Assembly: GCA_963839175.1 (NCBI GenBank)
Contig: CAWIUB010000051.1
Coordinates: 1-61,551 of the forward strand
Direction of reading: 5' to 3'
Length of the DNA: 61,551 nt
Source of the DNA: CAWIUB01 sp963839175
GTDB taxonomy: Bacteria > Actinomycetota > Actinomycetes > Mycobacteriales > Jatrophihabitantaceae
In this document: piece by piece, positions 52,457 through 60,739 of the stretch
Layout: every line of letters starts with the position of its first letter
Position numbering within the stretch: position 1 is the stretch's first letter
Position numbers and translations under genes: made by a program
Notes under the pieces: generated by a model
What the model was told of the DNA's origin: nothing
Seen by the model: only the letters and a program-made list of their open reading frames with translations
Databases searched by the model: none

Positions 52457-52549
52457 TGCTGCATCGCTCCTTCAAGGTCAGGGTCGGTCTATGTCAGAAC
52501 GACCCTTGCACCATTCACGTCGATGGCATCGGCCGGACGAAGATTAGGG

Positions 52550-53052
52550 GGACACTCGCGCAATATTTAGGTGGGTGCGGTCGGGCGTGTCGTGGCTGTG
52601 CAGTTGATGGTGTCCACGCTGATCACCGGGTCCCCGGTGGCCTGCAATGTCGTCGCCTGCCCGTTGAGATAGGCGAACTGCGCGTCCCGATCCGGGTGCT
52701 GGGCGCCCTCCACCGTCTTCGTGTTGGCCTGCAAGCTGTAGCCGGCCTGCTTGAGCAGCCTGGCCACCGTCCGCGCCGACACCCGATGCCCAGCCGCGCT
52801 CAGCTCGGCGGCGAGCTTGGCGGTCGACTTGGTCGTCCACCGCAGCGGCGACTCCGGATCGCCCCGCGACCCCGGATCGACCAACGCGTCCAACGCCTCG
52901 AGCAGGCCCGGGTCGGTCACCGACACCGGCGGGCGCCCGGCGCCCGGACGACGCACCCGACCCGCAATCGGCTCGGGATAGTCCAACTCACGATCCCCCT
53001 GCGCGACGGTATCTGGATGCGCACCGCACGCCGCGGCCACCGCGCTGATACC
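52550..53052 (-). mobile_element. Internally deleted, truncated ISAzo13-type element
   Basis: The terminal repeat (GGACACTCGCGCAATATTTA at 52550) matches the ends of the element at 30401-31720. The transposase reading frame starts within the HTH (GISAVAAACGAHPDTVAQGD) and runs to DPVISVDT, where it jumps directly to the last 15 codons of an ISAzo13 transposase, so about 700 bp of the core are gone. The transposase 5' end is replaced by the MMPL gene. Non-autonomous but one end is present. Confidence 0.8.
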
Positions 53053-53068
53053 CGCCGCGGCCACCTCG

Positions 53069-53509
53069 GGTGGCGCGATCACCTTCTGGATCCCGCTGAT
53101 GGTCTTCGCGTTCCTGTTCGGCCTGTCGATGGACTACGAGGTGTTCATCCTGTCTCGCATCCGCGAGGAATACGACGCGGCGCGATCCACCAACGCGGCG
53201 GTGATCGAGGGCATCGGGCGCACCGGCCGGCTTGTCACCAGCGCGGCGCTGATCCTGTTCCTCGCCTTCGCCGCGCTCGCCTCCGGGCCCGGCACCGACC
53301 TCAAGACGCTGGCGACCGGTCTCGGCTTCGGCATCCTGCTCGACGCCACCATCGTCCGCTCGTTGCTGGTCCCGTCGCTGGTGTCACTGTTCGGCCCGTG
53401 GAACTGGTACCTGCCCGCCCGGTTCGCCCGCCTGCTGCGGGTGCCCCCGTCCTACCCGCACCCCGAACGCGACGAACCACTCGAACCCCTGCCGGCGGCG
53501 GTCGGCTGA
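53069..53509 (+). pseudogene. MMPL transporter, C-terminal fragment
   Basis: From SGGAITFWIPLMVFAFLFGL the frame encodes the TM10-TM12 block of an MMPL transporter: FLFGLSMDYEVFILSRIREE, LILFLAFAALASGPGTDLKT and DATIVRSLLVPSLVSLFG, ending in a polar tail. About 550 residues are missing; the ISAzo13 fragment abuts the break. Not related closely to the intact MMPL at 14308. An ATG at 53099 could start a short product but not a working transporter. Confidence 0.85.
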
Positions 53510-53716
53510 CCGCTTACGCACCCTCGAGCTCGGTGCTTGAGCGAGCCGGCGCACACATCGAGCACGGGCGTTCCCTGCTGGTATTGGGCGTCGCTCTATA
53601 CCGGGTACAGCGCTAAGGCAACTGCGCCCGACGCACAACCAGCGCCTCGAGCTCTGTCCGGGCCGCCGCACCAACCCGTCGGGTCGATGGATTGGCCGCA
53701 CCCGCGCTGACCGTCG

Positions 53717-54055
53717 TCATGGTCGCGTTGCGGCCTCTTCGACGGTCAGCTCAGCCGCGATGTCCGCCTCCAGGCGCTCGTCCGGGATCGGCAGTCCGCT
53801 GCGGATCGACCTTCCGAACGTCCCCTTGTCCAGCCGCCGTTCCGCGCGCCCGAGTGCGGCCAGCCGCTGCTGCAAGCTGGCCGTGATCGCGTCGTCGACG
53901 CCCTCGGCGGTCAACGACTGCGCCGGATCGGCGGAGTCTCCAGTTTCCTGCTCTGCCGCCCGGTCCTGCTGTCCCGCCATGACAGTGTCGCTCAGCAGCC
54001 GCTGGACCTCGGCATGTTCCGCACCTAGTAATGCCCGGGCCCGAGCTTCGTCCAT
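53717..54055 (-). CDS. TraR/DksA-like protein without zinc cysteines
   Basis: 112 residues from MDEARARALLGAEHAEVQRL, with GGAGG before the ATG. A coiled-coil N-terminus is followed by RLDKGTFGRSIRSGLPIPDE and RLEADIAAELTVEEA, the C-terminal DksA/TraR signature. It has no Cys at all, so the zinc finger is absent, as in many actinobacterial RbpA-unrelated DksA homologues. May bind the RNA polymerase secondary channel. Confidence 0.82.
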   Translation of the reverse strand: MDEARARALLGAEHAEVQRLLSDTVMAGQQDRAAEQETGDSADPAQSLTAEGVDDAITASLQQRLAALGRAERRLDKGTFGRSIRSGLPIPDERLEADIAAELTVEEAATRP

Positions 54056-54487
54056 TCGATCCTCCGCCTGTCGGTGGCTGCCCGTCACTCGCGGTAGTGC
54101 GTGGGCGGGAACGGATGTAACTCGGATCGTACGGCTCCGGTCCCGCCTCAACACGTTCGCGTTCGGTGCGCCGGGCGAGCTCGTCGTCGTCCGGACGGCC
54201 CGTCGCACCGGCGTGTTCATGACGGTCGCGGTGACCGGCGCGACTTCCGGCGCCGGCGTCGTCGGCTGGCATGCATTCCGGGAACCCGAACGACGGTAGT
54301 CCCGACGGCCGGCAAAGTCAGCAACAGCAGCTCCCTCGTACCCCGACAGGTGGCTCAGCACGTCGCGGATCTCAGCATGGCTCACTGAGCCCGCGGCATT
54401 CACGTGCCTGGACGGCGTACATTCCTTCCGCGCGGGATGGACGAGCAGAACGTCCGGGGGTTCAGCGACGAATTCCGTGTCTGGCGG
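54056..54487. other. Gene-poor stretch between DksA-like and small membrane gene
   Basis: The forward frame at 54123-54299 has a short open piece containing FAFGAPGELVVVRTARRTGV and a stop at 54299; it could be a decayed membrane protein or a small gene without a clear start. No other feature seen. Confidence 0.35.
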
Positions 54488-54664
54488 TCAGCGTCGTGTT
54501 CCTATGACTATCGCGATGAGGAGAACGACGACGGCGACCGGAAGCAGGACGCCCAGGAGTCGTAGCAGGGACTGGATCACCTCAGCGAGCAACATGACGC
54601 CGGCCGAGATGACAAGACAGGCGAGGAAGAGGCCACCCCCTACCATCGTGAGCGTCGCCTGCAT
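54488..54664 (-). CDS. Small hydrophobic membrane protein
   Basis: 58 residues from MQATLTMVGGGLFLACLVIS; AGGAGG lies 8 bp before this ATG. Two TM helices (GGGLFLACLVISAGVMLLAE and LLGVLLPVAVVVLLIAIVIG) separated by a short loop and ending in TRR. No known family. Divergent from the ECF gene at 54834. Confidence 0.65.
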   Translation of the reverse strand: MQATLTMVGGGLFLACLVISAGVMLLAEVIQSLLRLLGVLLPVAVVVLLIAIVIGTRR

Positions 54665-54833
54665 CCTTCTCACCTCCTGGGCGTCAGTTCCTCATCACGG
54701 ACAACGTTCGACGGGGACGGGTCGGCGAGTATTGACCCGGCAGGCGCCGGGGTGCGTTGTTATGGATGACGTGGTCCCACCGGGGTGGCCGCGTGGAAGC
54801 GATGAGGTTTCCACGAGCCTTGGTGGAGGGGCC

Positions 54834-55364
54834 ATGGACGCAATCGCAGGACGGGACCTGGAGACGTGGTTCGGTTTCCCACTCGCTGAAGTGATCGTCT
54901 ACGCCCACCGGTTCGCTTATCGGCTGACCCGGCATCCCGCTGATGCCGAGGATCTGCTTCAGGAAGGACTGTTACGAGTCATGGCGCGCCGAGATCTCGG
55001 ACAGCTGGCGGCGGTGGAGCACCCCATGTCGTATCTGTACAAGGTGATTCACAATCTGCATCGAGATCGACTCCGCAGGCCGCAGCCGTATCGGCTGTCC
55101 GAGGCCGACGCCGATGCACAACGTGATCTCGACGACCCACCGGACGAGCTGGCTGTGCTCGCGGTGCGCCGGAGCTCGGTCACCAGGGCCATTGAACGGC
55201 TTTCGTACGATCACCGAGCGGTGATCAGGCTGATCTTCGACGAAGGCATGACCCGGCGAGAGGTAGCCACCGCCCTGGGTATTTCCCCGGAGACCGTCAA
55301 GTCGAGAGTGACGGCGGCGCAGAAGCACCTTCGCGGCATCTTGTGGGCGGAGAGGGCTGATTGA
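54834..55364 (+). CDS. ECF sigma factor coupled to a sugar transferase
   Basis: 176 residues from MDAIAGRDLETWFGFPL, with GGAGG 6 bp before the ATG; earlier in-frame starts lack such a site. Region 2: VIVYAHRFAYRLTRHPADAE and DLLQEGLLRVMAR; region 4: LSYDHRAVIRLIFDEGMTRR and VATALGISPETVKSRVTAAQ. One nucleotide separates its stop from the sugar transferase start, so the two are co-translated. No separate anti-sigma gene is adjacent. Confidence 0.88.
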   Translation: MDAIAGRDLETWFGFPLAEVIVYAHRFAYRLTRHPADAEDLLQEGLLRVMARRDLGQLAAVEHPMSYLYKVIHNLHRDRLRRPQPYRLSEADADAQRDLDDPPDELAVLAVRRSSVTRAIERLSYDHRAVIRLIFDEGMTRREVATALGISPETVKSRVTAAQKHLRGILWAERAD

Positions 55365-55365
55365 G

Positions 55366-56718
55366 ATGTCAACCGACCACCACGCTATGGATGACGCCCT
55401 GCTGCTTGCGCTGATCGAGGCGCAGTTGGACCTGGACGACGATTCCCGGCTGGGTCATCTCGATCCAGGTCCGGTAGATCCGGCAGCGCTGGTCGAGCGG
55501 TTCCACGCGCGGGTGGCGCGCGAGGAGGCGCAGGCTGCGCTTCTGCTGGCGCAATCGATCGATGCGGCGCTGGAGATGAGTGACGACGAACGTTTCGCGG
55601 TCGGTTCTCCGTCGGTCGGCGAGGTAGCTCGGGCCCGTGCCGCCCTGCTGGTCGCACTCGGCGCCGAGCCGGTTGATGTGCGCGGGCATGATGCCGCGTC
55701 CGTCGGCCGGCCGTTGACGCGGCTGTTTGATTTCGGCGCGGCGCTGGAGCTGGCATCCGCGGGACTGCGGCGCGCGGTAGGTCTCCACAACTCGCCGCCG
55801 GTTCCCACGAGCTACCTGGTACCGGCGGCTCCCCGGGTTCGTGCCGTCGAGACCGCACCGTTGCTCGGGCCACCCGAGCTTGCGGCAGTGTGGGATTGGC
55901 AGTCCTCTATGGCGTCCCAGCGCCCCGACGCAGTGCGGTCCGCCCTTGGGGTGCCGCCCCGCGTGCAGGTCGACGCCTCAGGCCACCTGCGCTGGCGTCA
56001 CGACATCGCTGCAAGTGGCCCTGCCGACGTGACCGATTCGGCCGACCTGCCTGCGCTGGACGAGCAAGCTGTGGGCCCTGCAGACGTCGCGCCGGGTGGT
56101 TGCAGGTCTGGAACCTACGGCGCGCGGCGCATGATCAAGTCGGTCTTCGACATAGCCGCAGCGGCGCTTGCCCTGGCCGTGCTGAGTCCGCTGCTGGTCC
56201 TGATCGCTGTTGTCATCCGCGTGACCAGCCGAGGGCCTGCACTATTCACCCAGCAGCGGGTCGGTCGATACGGCAAGGTGTTCCGAATCATCAAGTTCCG
56301 CACTATGTACGAGAACGCCGACTGGAGGCTGGCCGAGTCGTTAGACAACCATGATCTCGAACGCGGCGTACTACGCAAAATGGCCCCGGACCCGCGGGTG
56401 ACCCCCGTCGGTCGGCTGCTACGGCGGTTCACGGTCGACGAGGTCCCGCAATTCATCAACGTCCTCACCGGTTCGATGTCCATCGTCGGGCCGCGACCAC
56501 CCTTGCCGCACGAGGCCTGCCGCTACGGGGCGACGCTGCGACAGCGGCTGCGCGTCAAGCCGGGCCTCACCGGGTTATGGCAGGTCAGTGGTCGCGGTGA
56601 CCTGTGCTGGGAGGATGCCGTGCCCCTGGATCTGCGCTATATCAACGAATGGTCGTTGAAGCTTGACGCCGAGATTATCTGGAGGACCTTCCGCGCGATG
56701 ACCGTCGGGGCGCATTGA
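55366..56718 (+). CDS. Sugar transferase (phosphoglycosyl transferase) with unknown 250-residue N-terminal domain
   Basis: 450 residues. Residues 255-450 are a bacterial monotopic phosphoglycosyl transferase, which loads a sugar-1-phosphate on undecaprenyl phosphate: re-entrant/TM helix MIKSVFDIAAAALALAVLSP, FRIIKFRTMYENAD, catalytic Asp-Glu in FTVDEVPQFINVLTGSMSIV, GPRPPLP and LRVKPGLTGLWQVSGR. The first 250 residues lack the usual four TM helices and are acidic and helical (MDDALLLALIEAQLDLDDDS ... ARAALLVALG). They match nothing I know. Because the gene follows an ECF sigma by 1 nt, this domain could hold the sigma factor. Confidence 0.85.
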   Translation: MSTDHHAMDDALLLALIEAQLDLDDDSRLGHLDPGPVDPAALVERFHARVAREEAQAALLLAQSIDAALEMSDDERFAVGSPSVGEVARARAALLVALGAEPVDVRGHDAASVGRPLTRLFDFGAALELASAGLRRAVGLHNSPPVPTSYLVPAAPRVRAVETAPLLGPPELAAVWDWQSSMASQRPDAVRSALGVPPRVQVDASGHLRWRHDIAASGPADVTDSADLPALDEQAVGPADVAPGGCRSGTYGARRMIKSVFDIAAAALALAVLSPLLVLIAVVIRVTSRGPALFTQQRVGRYGKVFRIIKFRTMYENADWRLAESLDNHDLERGVLRKMAPDPRVTPVGRLLRRFTVDEVPQFINVLTGSMSIVGPRPPLPHEACRYGATLRQRLRVKPGLTGLWQVSGRGDLCWEDAVPLDLRYINEWSLKLDAEIIWRTFRAMTVGAH

Positions 56719-57104
56719 GCCCTCGTCGCCTTTGCTCGAGCGAGGAGCGTGCCACTCCAGACTCGCGCCGCTGGGTGCGGGGTGAGCAGCTGCTGGCCCG
56801 GGGCGTTCAGCCAAGTGCGATCAGTGTCTTCGACGAGCGCGGCGGCGGCACGTTCTATCAGCCACGGGTGCGCCGGCGTGTTGCAGCCAGACCTGTCCCT
56901 TTGTGTTCCTCGGAGGTTAGCCCGTCGGCGCTGCACGCGCTCGGACGTGAGCCGCGGAGTAGGCCAGCGATCGTGCGCACCCCGGCCTAGATGGCCCGGG
57001 TACCGGTGTTGCCGAAGCCGAGCACCAGCTGCCGCGCGGTCGTGTCGTGTGTGGACTGGTAGGTGCTCATCCCGTAGATTGCTCCGGAAATCGATGGAGG
57101 TGCC
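56719..57104. other. Gene-poor stretch with a MocR-type remnant
   Basis: No complete gene. The reverse strand holds the remnant at 56930-57064 (listed separately); the remainder is unassigned. A ribosome-binding site GGAGG at 57095 belongs to mtnA. Confidence 0.45.
56930..57064 (-). pseudogene. Remnant of a MocR/GntR-type aminotransferase-like regulator (C-terminus)
   Basis: The reverse strand reads TTARQLVLGFGNTGTRAI, an in-frame stop at 56987-56989, then AGVRTIAGLLRG. In MocR-type regulators the C-terminus ends with LVLGFAN...AI-x-x-G-x-x-x-L-A-x-L. The stop and the missing 400 residues show it is dead. Confidence 0.5.
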
Positions 57105-58109
57105 GTGCGCACCATCGACTGGGCAGACGATCACGTCGTCCTGCTCGACCAGACTCGACTGCCGCGGGAGGAGCGCCAACTGCGGGTCACGACCGTGGAC
57201 GAGTTGGTCGACGCGATCAGTCGGCTGGCCGTCCGAGGTGCCCCAGCGTTGGGTGCTGCTGGGGCCGTTGGCGTGCTTCTCGCCGTCCAGCAGGCGGGGC
57301 GATCGGGCTGGGACGAGGCCACGCTGCGGGCCGCCGTGCAGCGGCTGCGAGCTGCCCGGCCGACGGCCGTGAACCTCGCGCGTGGCGTGGATCGCGTGGC
57401 GGCGCGCCTGCCGGAGGGTGCCGCAGCGGTCGAGGACGAGGCATTGCGGGTCCTGGCCGAGGACGGCGAGGTGAACCGGGCGATCGCGGCCTCCGGAGCC
57501 CGGCTGCTTCTCGCGTTGATCAGCACCGACCAGCTTCGGCTCTACACGCATTGCAACGCCGGGGCCCTCGCGACCGTCGAATGGGGGACCGCATTGGGTG
57601 TCGTCCGCTCGCTGCTGGCACTGGGTCGGCTGGGTTTGGTGTACGTGGGTGAGACCCGGCCGCTGCTGCAGGGCAGCCGCCTCACGGCCTGGGAGTTGGA
57701 GCGCCTCGGAGCGGACTACCGGATCGTCGTGGATGCGGCGGGCCCCGCGGTTGTCGCGCAGGGGATGGTCGACGCGGTCGTGGTGGGCGCCGATCGGGTG
57801 GCCGCCAACGGCGATGTGGTGAACAAGGTGGGAACGTTCCCGCTGGCGCTGGCCGCGGCCCGCGCGGGCGCGCCGTTCGTGGTGGCTGCGCCGGAGTCCA
57901 CGCTCGACGCCGAGACCCCGAGCGGGGATGCCGTGACGATCGAGCTCAGGTCGCAGGACGAGGTGCTCAGCGTCGGCGGCGTGCGGATTGCTCCGGATGG
58001 CGCCCGGGGCTTCAATCCGGCCTTCGATATCACTCCGGCAGAGCTCGTCACCGCACTCGTGACCGAACGGAGGGTGATACGGCCGGCTGCGGGGGAGCGT
58101 CCAGCATGA
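57105..58109 (+). CDS. mtnA: S-methyl-5-thioribose-1-phosphate isomerase-type aldose-ketose isomerase
   Basis: 334 residues from GTG, with GGAGG 5 bp upstream. It converts 5-methylthioribose-1-P (or 5-deoxyribose-1-P) to the ribulose-1-P. Motifs: RLAVRGAPALGAAGAVGVLL, ARPTAVNLARGVDRV, catalytic Cys in THCNAGALATVEWGTALG, Asp in VVGADRVAANGDVVNKVGTF, and ETRPLLQGSRLTAWEL. Complete. The following aldolase gene overlaps its stop (ATGA), pointing to a salvage/disposal pathway rather than the full methionine cycle; no other mtn genes are near. Confidence 0.94.
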   Translation: MRTIDWADDHVVLLDQTRLPREERQLRVTTVDELVDAISRLAVRGAPALGAAGAVGVLLAVQQAGRSGWDEATLRAAVQRLRAARPTAVNLARGVDRVAARLPEGAAAVEDEALRVLAEDGEVNRAIAASGARLLLALISTDQLRLYTHCNAGALATVEWGTALGVVRSLLALGRLGLVYVGETRPLLQGSRLTAWELERLGADYRIVVDAAGPAVVAQGMVDAVVVGADRVAANGDVVNKVGTFPLALAAARAGAPFVVAAPESTLDAETPSGDAVTIELRSQDEVLSVGGVRIAPDGARGFNPAFDITPAELVTALVTERRVIRPAAGERPA

Positions 58110-58756
58110 GCGATCCGGTCCGGGACAGTGTGATCGATCTCGGCCATACGGTGGGCCGGGCCGGGCTCGTCGTAGCGGCGGGCGGCAACATCGCCGCGCG
58201 AGTGGGCGTCGACCACATGTGGGTGACGCCCAGCGGATGGAGTCTCGCCGACGTTAGCGCCACCGACCTGGTGCGGGTCTCCCTCGACGGACGCCGCGTT
58301 GACGGCGCCAACACCCCGACCAGCGAACTACCCCTGCACCTGGCCGCCCTGCGCGTCCGGTCGGACGTCGCCTGGAGCCTGCATCTGCACCCGCCCATGG
58401 CGACCCTGATGCATGCGCTCGAAATCCCGATCCGCACAATCACTACCGACCACGCGTTCTTTCTGCGCTCGATCGCGACGGTGCCGTACCTGCATCCGGG
58501 CTCGGCGCAACTCGCCGACGCGGCCGCTGCCGAACTCACTGCCGGCGCCGACGTGGTGCTGCTACGTCACCACGGATGCCTCGTCGTAGCTGAAACACCT
58601 GACGTCGCGCTCTCACGCGCGATGAACCTCGAGGCGGGCGCGGTGGCGACCTACCGGGCTCTGCTGCTCGGCGACGACACCACCGCCTGCCCGCCAGAGT
58701 TCCTCGCGTACGTGCGCAGCGAAGAGGCGCGCGGACGCGGCTACGGCGAAAGATGA
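58106..58756 (+). CDS. Class II aldolase/adducin-family protein
   Basis: 216 residues. GRAGLVVAAGGNIAARVG is the phosphate-binding GGN loop; the metal His residues lie in WSLHLHPPMATLMHAL and VVLLRHHGCLVVAE; a Glu in NTPTSELPLHLAAL is catalytic. Family members split sugar-1-phosphates into DHAP and an aldehyde, or dehydrate methylthioribulose-1-P. Next to mtnA this most likely is the aldolase of the DHAP shunt (MTA or 5'-deoxyadenosine disposal), giving DHAP and methylthioacetaldehyde or acetaldehyde. Confidence 0.88.
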   Translation: MSDPVRDSVIDLGHTVGRAGLVVAAGGNIAARVGVDHMWVTPSGWSLADVSATDLVRVSLDGRRVDGANTPTSELPLHLAALRVRSDVAWSLHLHPPMATLMHALEIPIRTITTDHAFFLRSIATVPYLHPGSAQLADAAAAELTAGADVVLLRHHGCLVVAETPDVALSRAMNLEAGAVATYRALLLGDDTTACPPEFLAYVRSEEARGRGYGER

Positions 58757-58826
58757 CGATCCTCATATCCCCGGTCGGCAGTGTGAGCGCGTATCTAGGC
58801 GGGCGGCTGAGCGTTGTGCACAGCAG

Positions 58827-58876
58827 ACGTGGCGGGGCGCTGCTGTCCCCGGGGGGTGGGACGCTCCCCGCCACGT
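58827..58876. terminator. Strong hairpin after the mtnA-aldolase genes
   Basis: An 11-bp perfect stem (ACGTGGCGGGG at 58827 with CCCCGCCACGT ending at 58876) holds a loop that itself can pair (GTCCC with GGGAC). It lies 71 bp after the aldolase stop. No T-run follows, as is usual for GC-rich actinobacterial terminators. Confidence 0.6.
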
Positions 58877-59175
58877 CGCTCCAAAGTGCGCGCGATCCCT
58901 GAGCTCGACGGGTGAGGTCGGCATGCCGTTCGCCCGCGACGAGAGGTTCACCTACAACTGCCGAACCGTCATCCGCGAGGTCCGCCGGGCGGCGCTGACC
59001 CGGCCCACGACCGGCGCTGGTGGAGTCTCTTGCCGACAAGCTAATGGCCATGTTCGCAGCCACGGCGGGCGCGCTGCGGCTGCCACCAGCCCCGACCTGG
59101 GACTGGCCGGCACCATCCGGCAGGTCGCAATGGGCGGCCAGCCAATGAAACCCTTGTAACATAAGGGATTCTGTC

Positions 59176-59214
59176 GAGCGGGTGACGGGAATCGAACCCG
59201 CACTGTCAGCTTGG
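59176..59214 (-). repeat. tRNA-Gly 3' fragment (att scar, left)
   Basis: Read in reverse it contains the 3' side of the anticodon arm (CCAAGCTGACAGTG), a T-arm (GGGTTCGATTCCC) and acceptor CACCCGC, as in the tRNA-Gly 3' half; the CCA end is not preserved. There is no 5' half. It matches the fragment at 61366-61408 over about 38 nt with two differences, which pair with each other in the T-stem. Such scars are made by integrases that use tRNA 3' ends. Confidence 0.72.
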
Positions 59215-59417
59215 ATCGAGATTGGTAGGCCAGGTTCGCCAGGTTCGTCGGGTGAGCGGTGTCCGTGAAAGTCCGCGAATGACCCCTGCGTGTGGGGCAT
59301 CGGGCACGCACATTGCTGAGCCTTCGGGGCTGTGTGTGGTGGCCAACTGGTACTGCGGAAGGTGTAATACAGTCATGCGGCCAGTGGTCAGGTAAGGCGG
59401 AGTCAACATGTTTATTG

Positions 59418-60739
59418 GGCGCTTCCGGGAAGTCCGTGGGTCATGGTGTGGCCGGGTAGAGCTGTAGGCCACCGAGGTGGAAGTAGATCGCGGTCTTGAA
59501 GTGCTCGCGGTTGCGGTAGCCACGCGCTGAGACTCTGATCGCCTGGATGCGGGAGTTGAGGCCTTCGGCGCCGGCGTTGGTGATCCGGTGGGCGAAGTAG
59601 GACAGCAGCCCCGCCTGGTGACGTTTGAGTGTCTTAGCCGCGTCGATGATCGGTTTGAGCCGGCAGTGGGTGGCCCAGAAGTACCAGCGGTTGAAGTGCT
59701 TGGCCGCCCAGCCGCGGCGCTTATAGGACCAGAAGTGCCGCAGGCTCTCCTTGATCGCCCACGCCCGCGCGGTGCGCAGGTCGCCGGCCTGCAGCGTGGC
59801 GAACCGGTCGGCGTGACGGTCGGGCAGGTTCTCGGCCGAGTACAGCCAGAGGTACTTCGAACCGGCCAGGCTCTTGTCACCGGCCGCGACCAGCGCCCGG
59901 TTCTCTTGCTTGCGGACGGTGTCCACCGCGCCGGTGAGGTAGCCCATCAGGTGGTACCGGTCGAACACGATCTTGTCGTCCGGGTCGGTCAGGTGCGCGC
60001 GCACCGAGTTGGCGAACGGCTCCCACATGTCCATCGCGACCGCCTGAATGCCGGCCAGCTGCTCGGGCGTGAACTTCTCGAAGTAGCCGTCCAGGCTGGC
60101 CTGGCGTCGCTCGTCGGCGATGTAGTCCACGGTGCCGGTGTCCAGGTCGGCGACCACGGTGATGTAGTCCTGTCCCCGCCCGGCCGCCTTCTCATCGACC
60201 CCGACATGCGCCGGGGCGGTCAGTGGTTTCGCGGTCAGGCCCCGGGCCACCGCGCGGTCCATCAGGTGCCACGCCTCATCCCAGCTGACCCGCAGCAACC
60301 CGGCCGCGGAGGCCACGTCGCAGGCGGCGAGCACGTCGATGGCCAGCCGCTCGAACAACACGGTGAACCGTGCGTGCGGCTCAGCCCACGGCAGCCGCAC
60401 CTGCCGCACCCCGTGCTCGGGGCACTCGACCCGCGGCGGGCGGGCGTGCAGGAACGTCAAGAACGCACACGAGTCCAGATGCCGCCAAGCCCGCTCCTCG
60501 GCGTGGTCGTAGACCGCCAGCTCCCGCTCGCAGTCCGGGCACGCGAACCGCGTCCGGCCCGGATGCCCGACCCACACGTCCACCCGCCCGCCGGGGGCCG
60601 ACAGCTCGACGCGATCAACCTCCCACGGCGCGACCAACCCCAGCAGATGGCGGTACAACTCGGTGTCGCGCATGCGACAGATCCTGCCGCCAAGCGCCCG
60701 TCACACCCAGACCCGACCCACGAAGAACCCGGAAGCGCC
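59418..60739 (-). mobile_element. ISL3-family insertion sequence, copy B (complete)
   Basis: 1322 bp with terminal repeats GGCGCTTCCGGG (59418) and CCCGGAAGCGCC (60728-60739). The 8-bp target duplication GTTTATTG is exact at 59410-59417 and 60740-60747, the length typical of ISL3. It is the same as copy A. Because it has its own duplication it inserted on its own and is not the end of a composite transposon. Confidence 0.96.
59441..60673 (-). CDS. ISL3-family transposase (copy B)
   Basis: 410 residues, identical to the protein at 17-1249: zinc-ribbon (FACPDCERELAVY), VGVDEKAAGRGQDYITVVAD, VAMDMWEPFANSVRAH and GAEGLNSRIQAIRVSARGYR. Intact. Identity of the two copies shows recent activity in this genome. 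Confidence 0.95.
   Translation of the reverse strand: MRDTELYRHLLGLVAPWEVDRVELSAPGGRVDVWVGHPGRTRFACPDCERELAVYDHAEERAWRHLDSCAFLTFLHARPPRVECPEHGVRQVRLPWAEPHARFTVLFERLAIDVLAACDVASAAGLLRVSWDEAWHLMDRAVARGLTAKPLTAPAHVGVDEKAAGRGQDYITVVADLDTGTVDYIADERRQASLDGYFEKFTPEQLAGIQAVAMDMWEPFANSVRAHLTDPDDKIVFDRYHLMGYLTGAVDTVRKQENRALVAAGDKSLAGSKYLWLYSAENLPDRHADRFATLQAGDLRTARAWAIKESLRHFWSYKRRGWAAKHFNRWYFWATHCRLKPIIDAAKTLKRHQAGLLSYFAHRITNAGAEGLNSRIQAIRVSARGYRNREHFKTAIYFHLGGLQLYPATP

Larger units (their letters stand above)
58757..59407. other. Gene-free stretch with terminator hairpin and tRNA-Gly scar
   Basis: Contains the hairpin at 58827-58876 and the tRNA-Gly 3' fragment at 59176-59214. A forward frame at 58923-59156 looks coding but matches nothing. 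The region just before 59408 carries an AAGGCGG ribosome-binding site for the 112-aa gene. Confidence 0.45.

Noticed and set aside
1..60739. Composite transposon bounded by the two ISL3 copies
   Set aside because: Copy B has its own 8-bp target duplication, so it inserted independently; the pair does not define one transposed unit.
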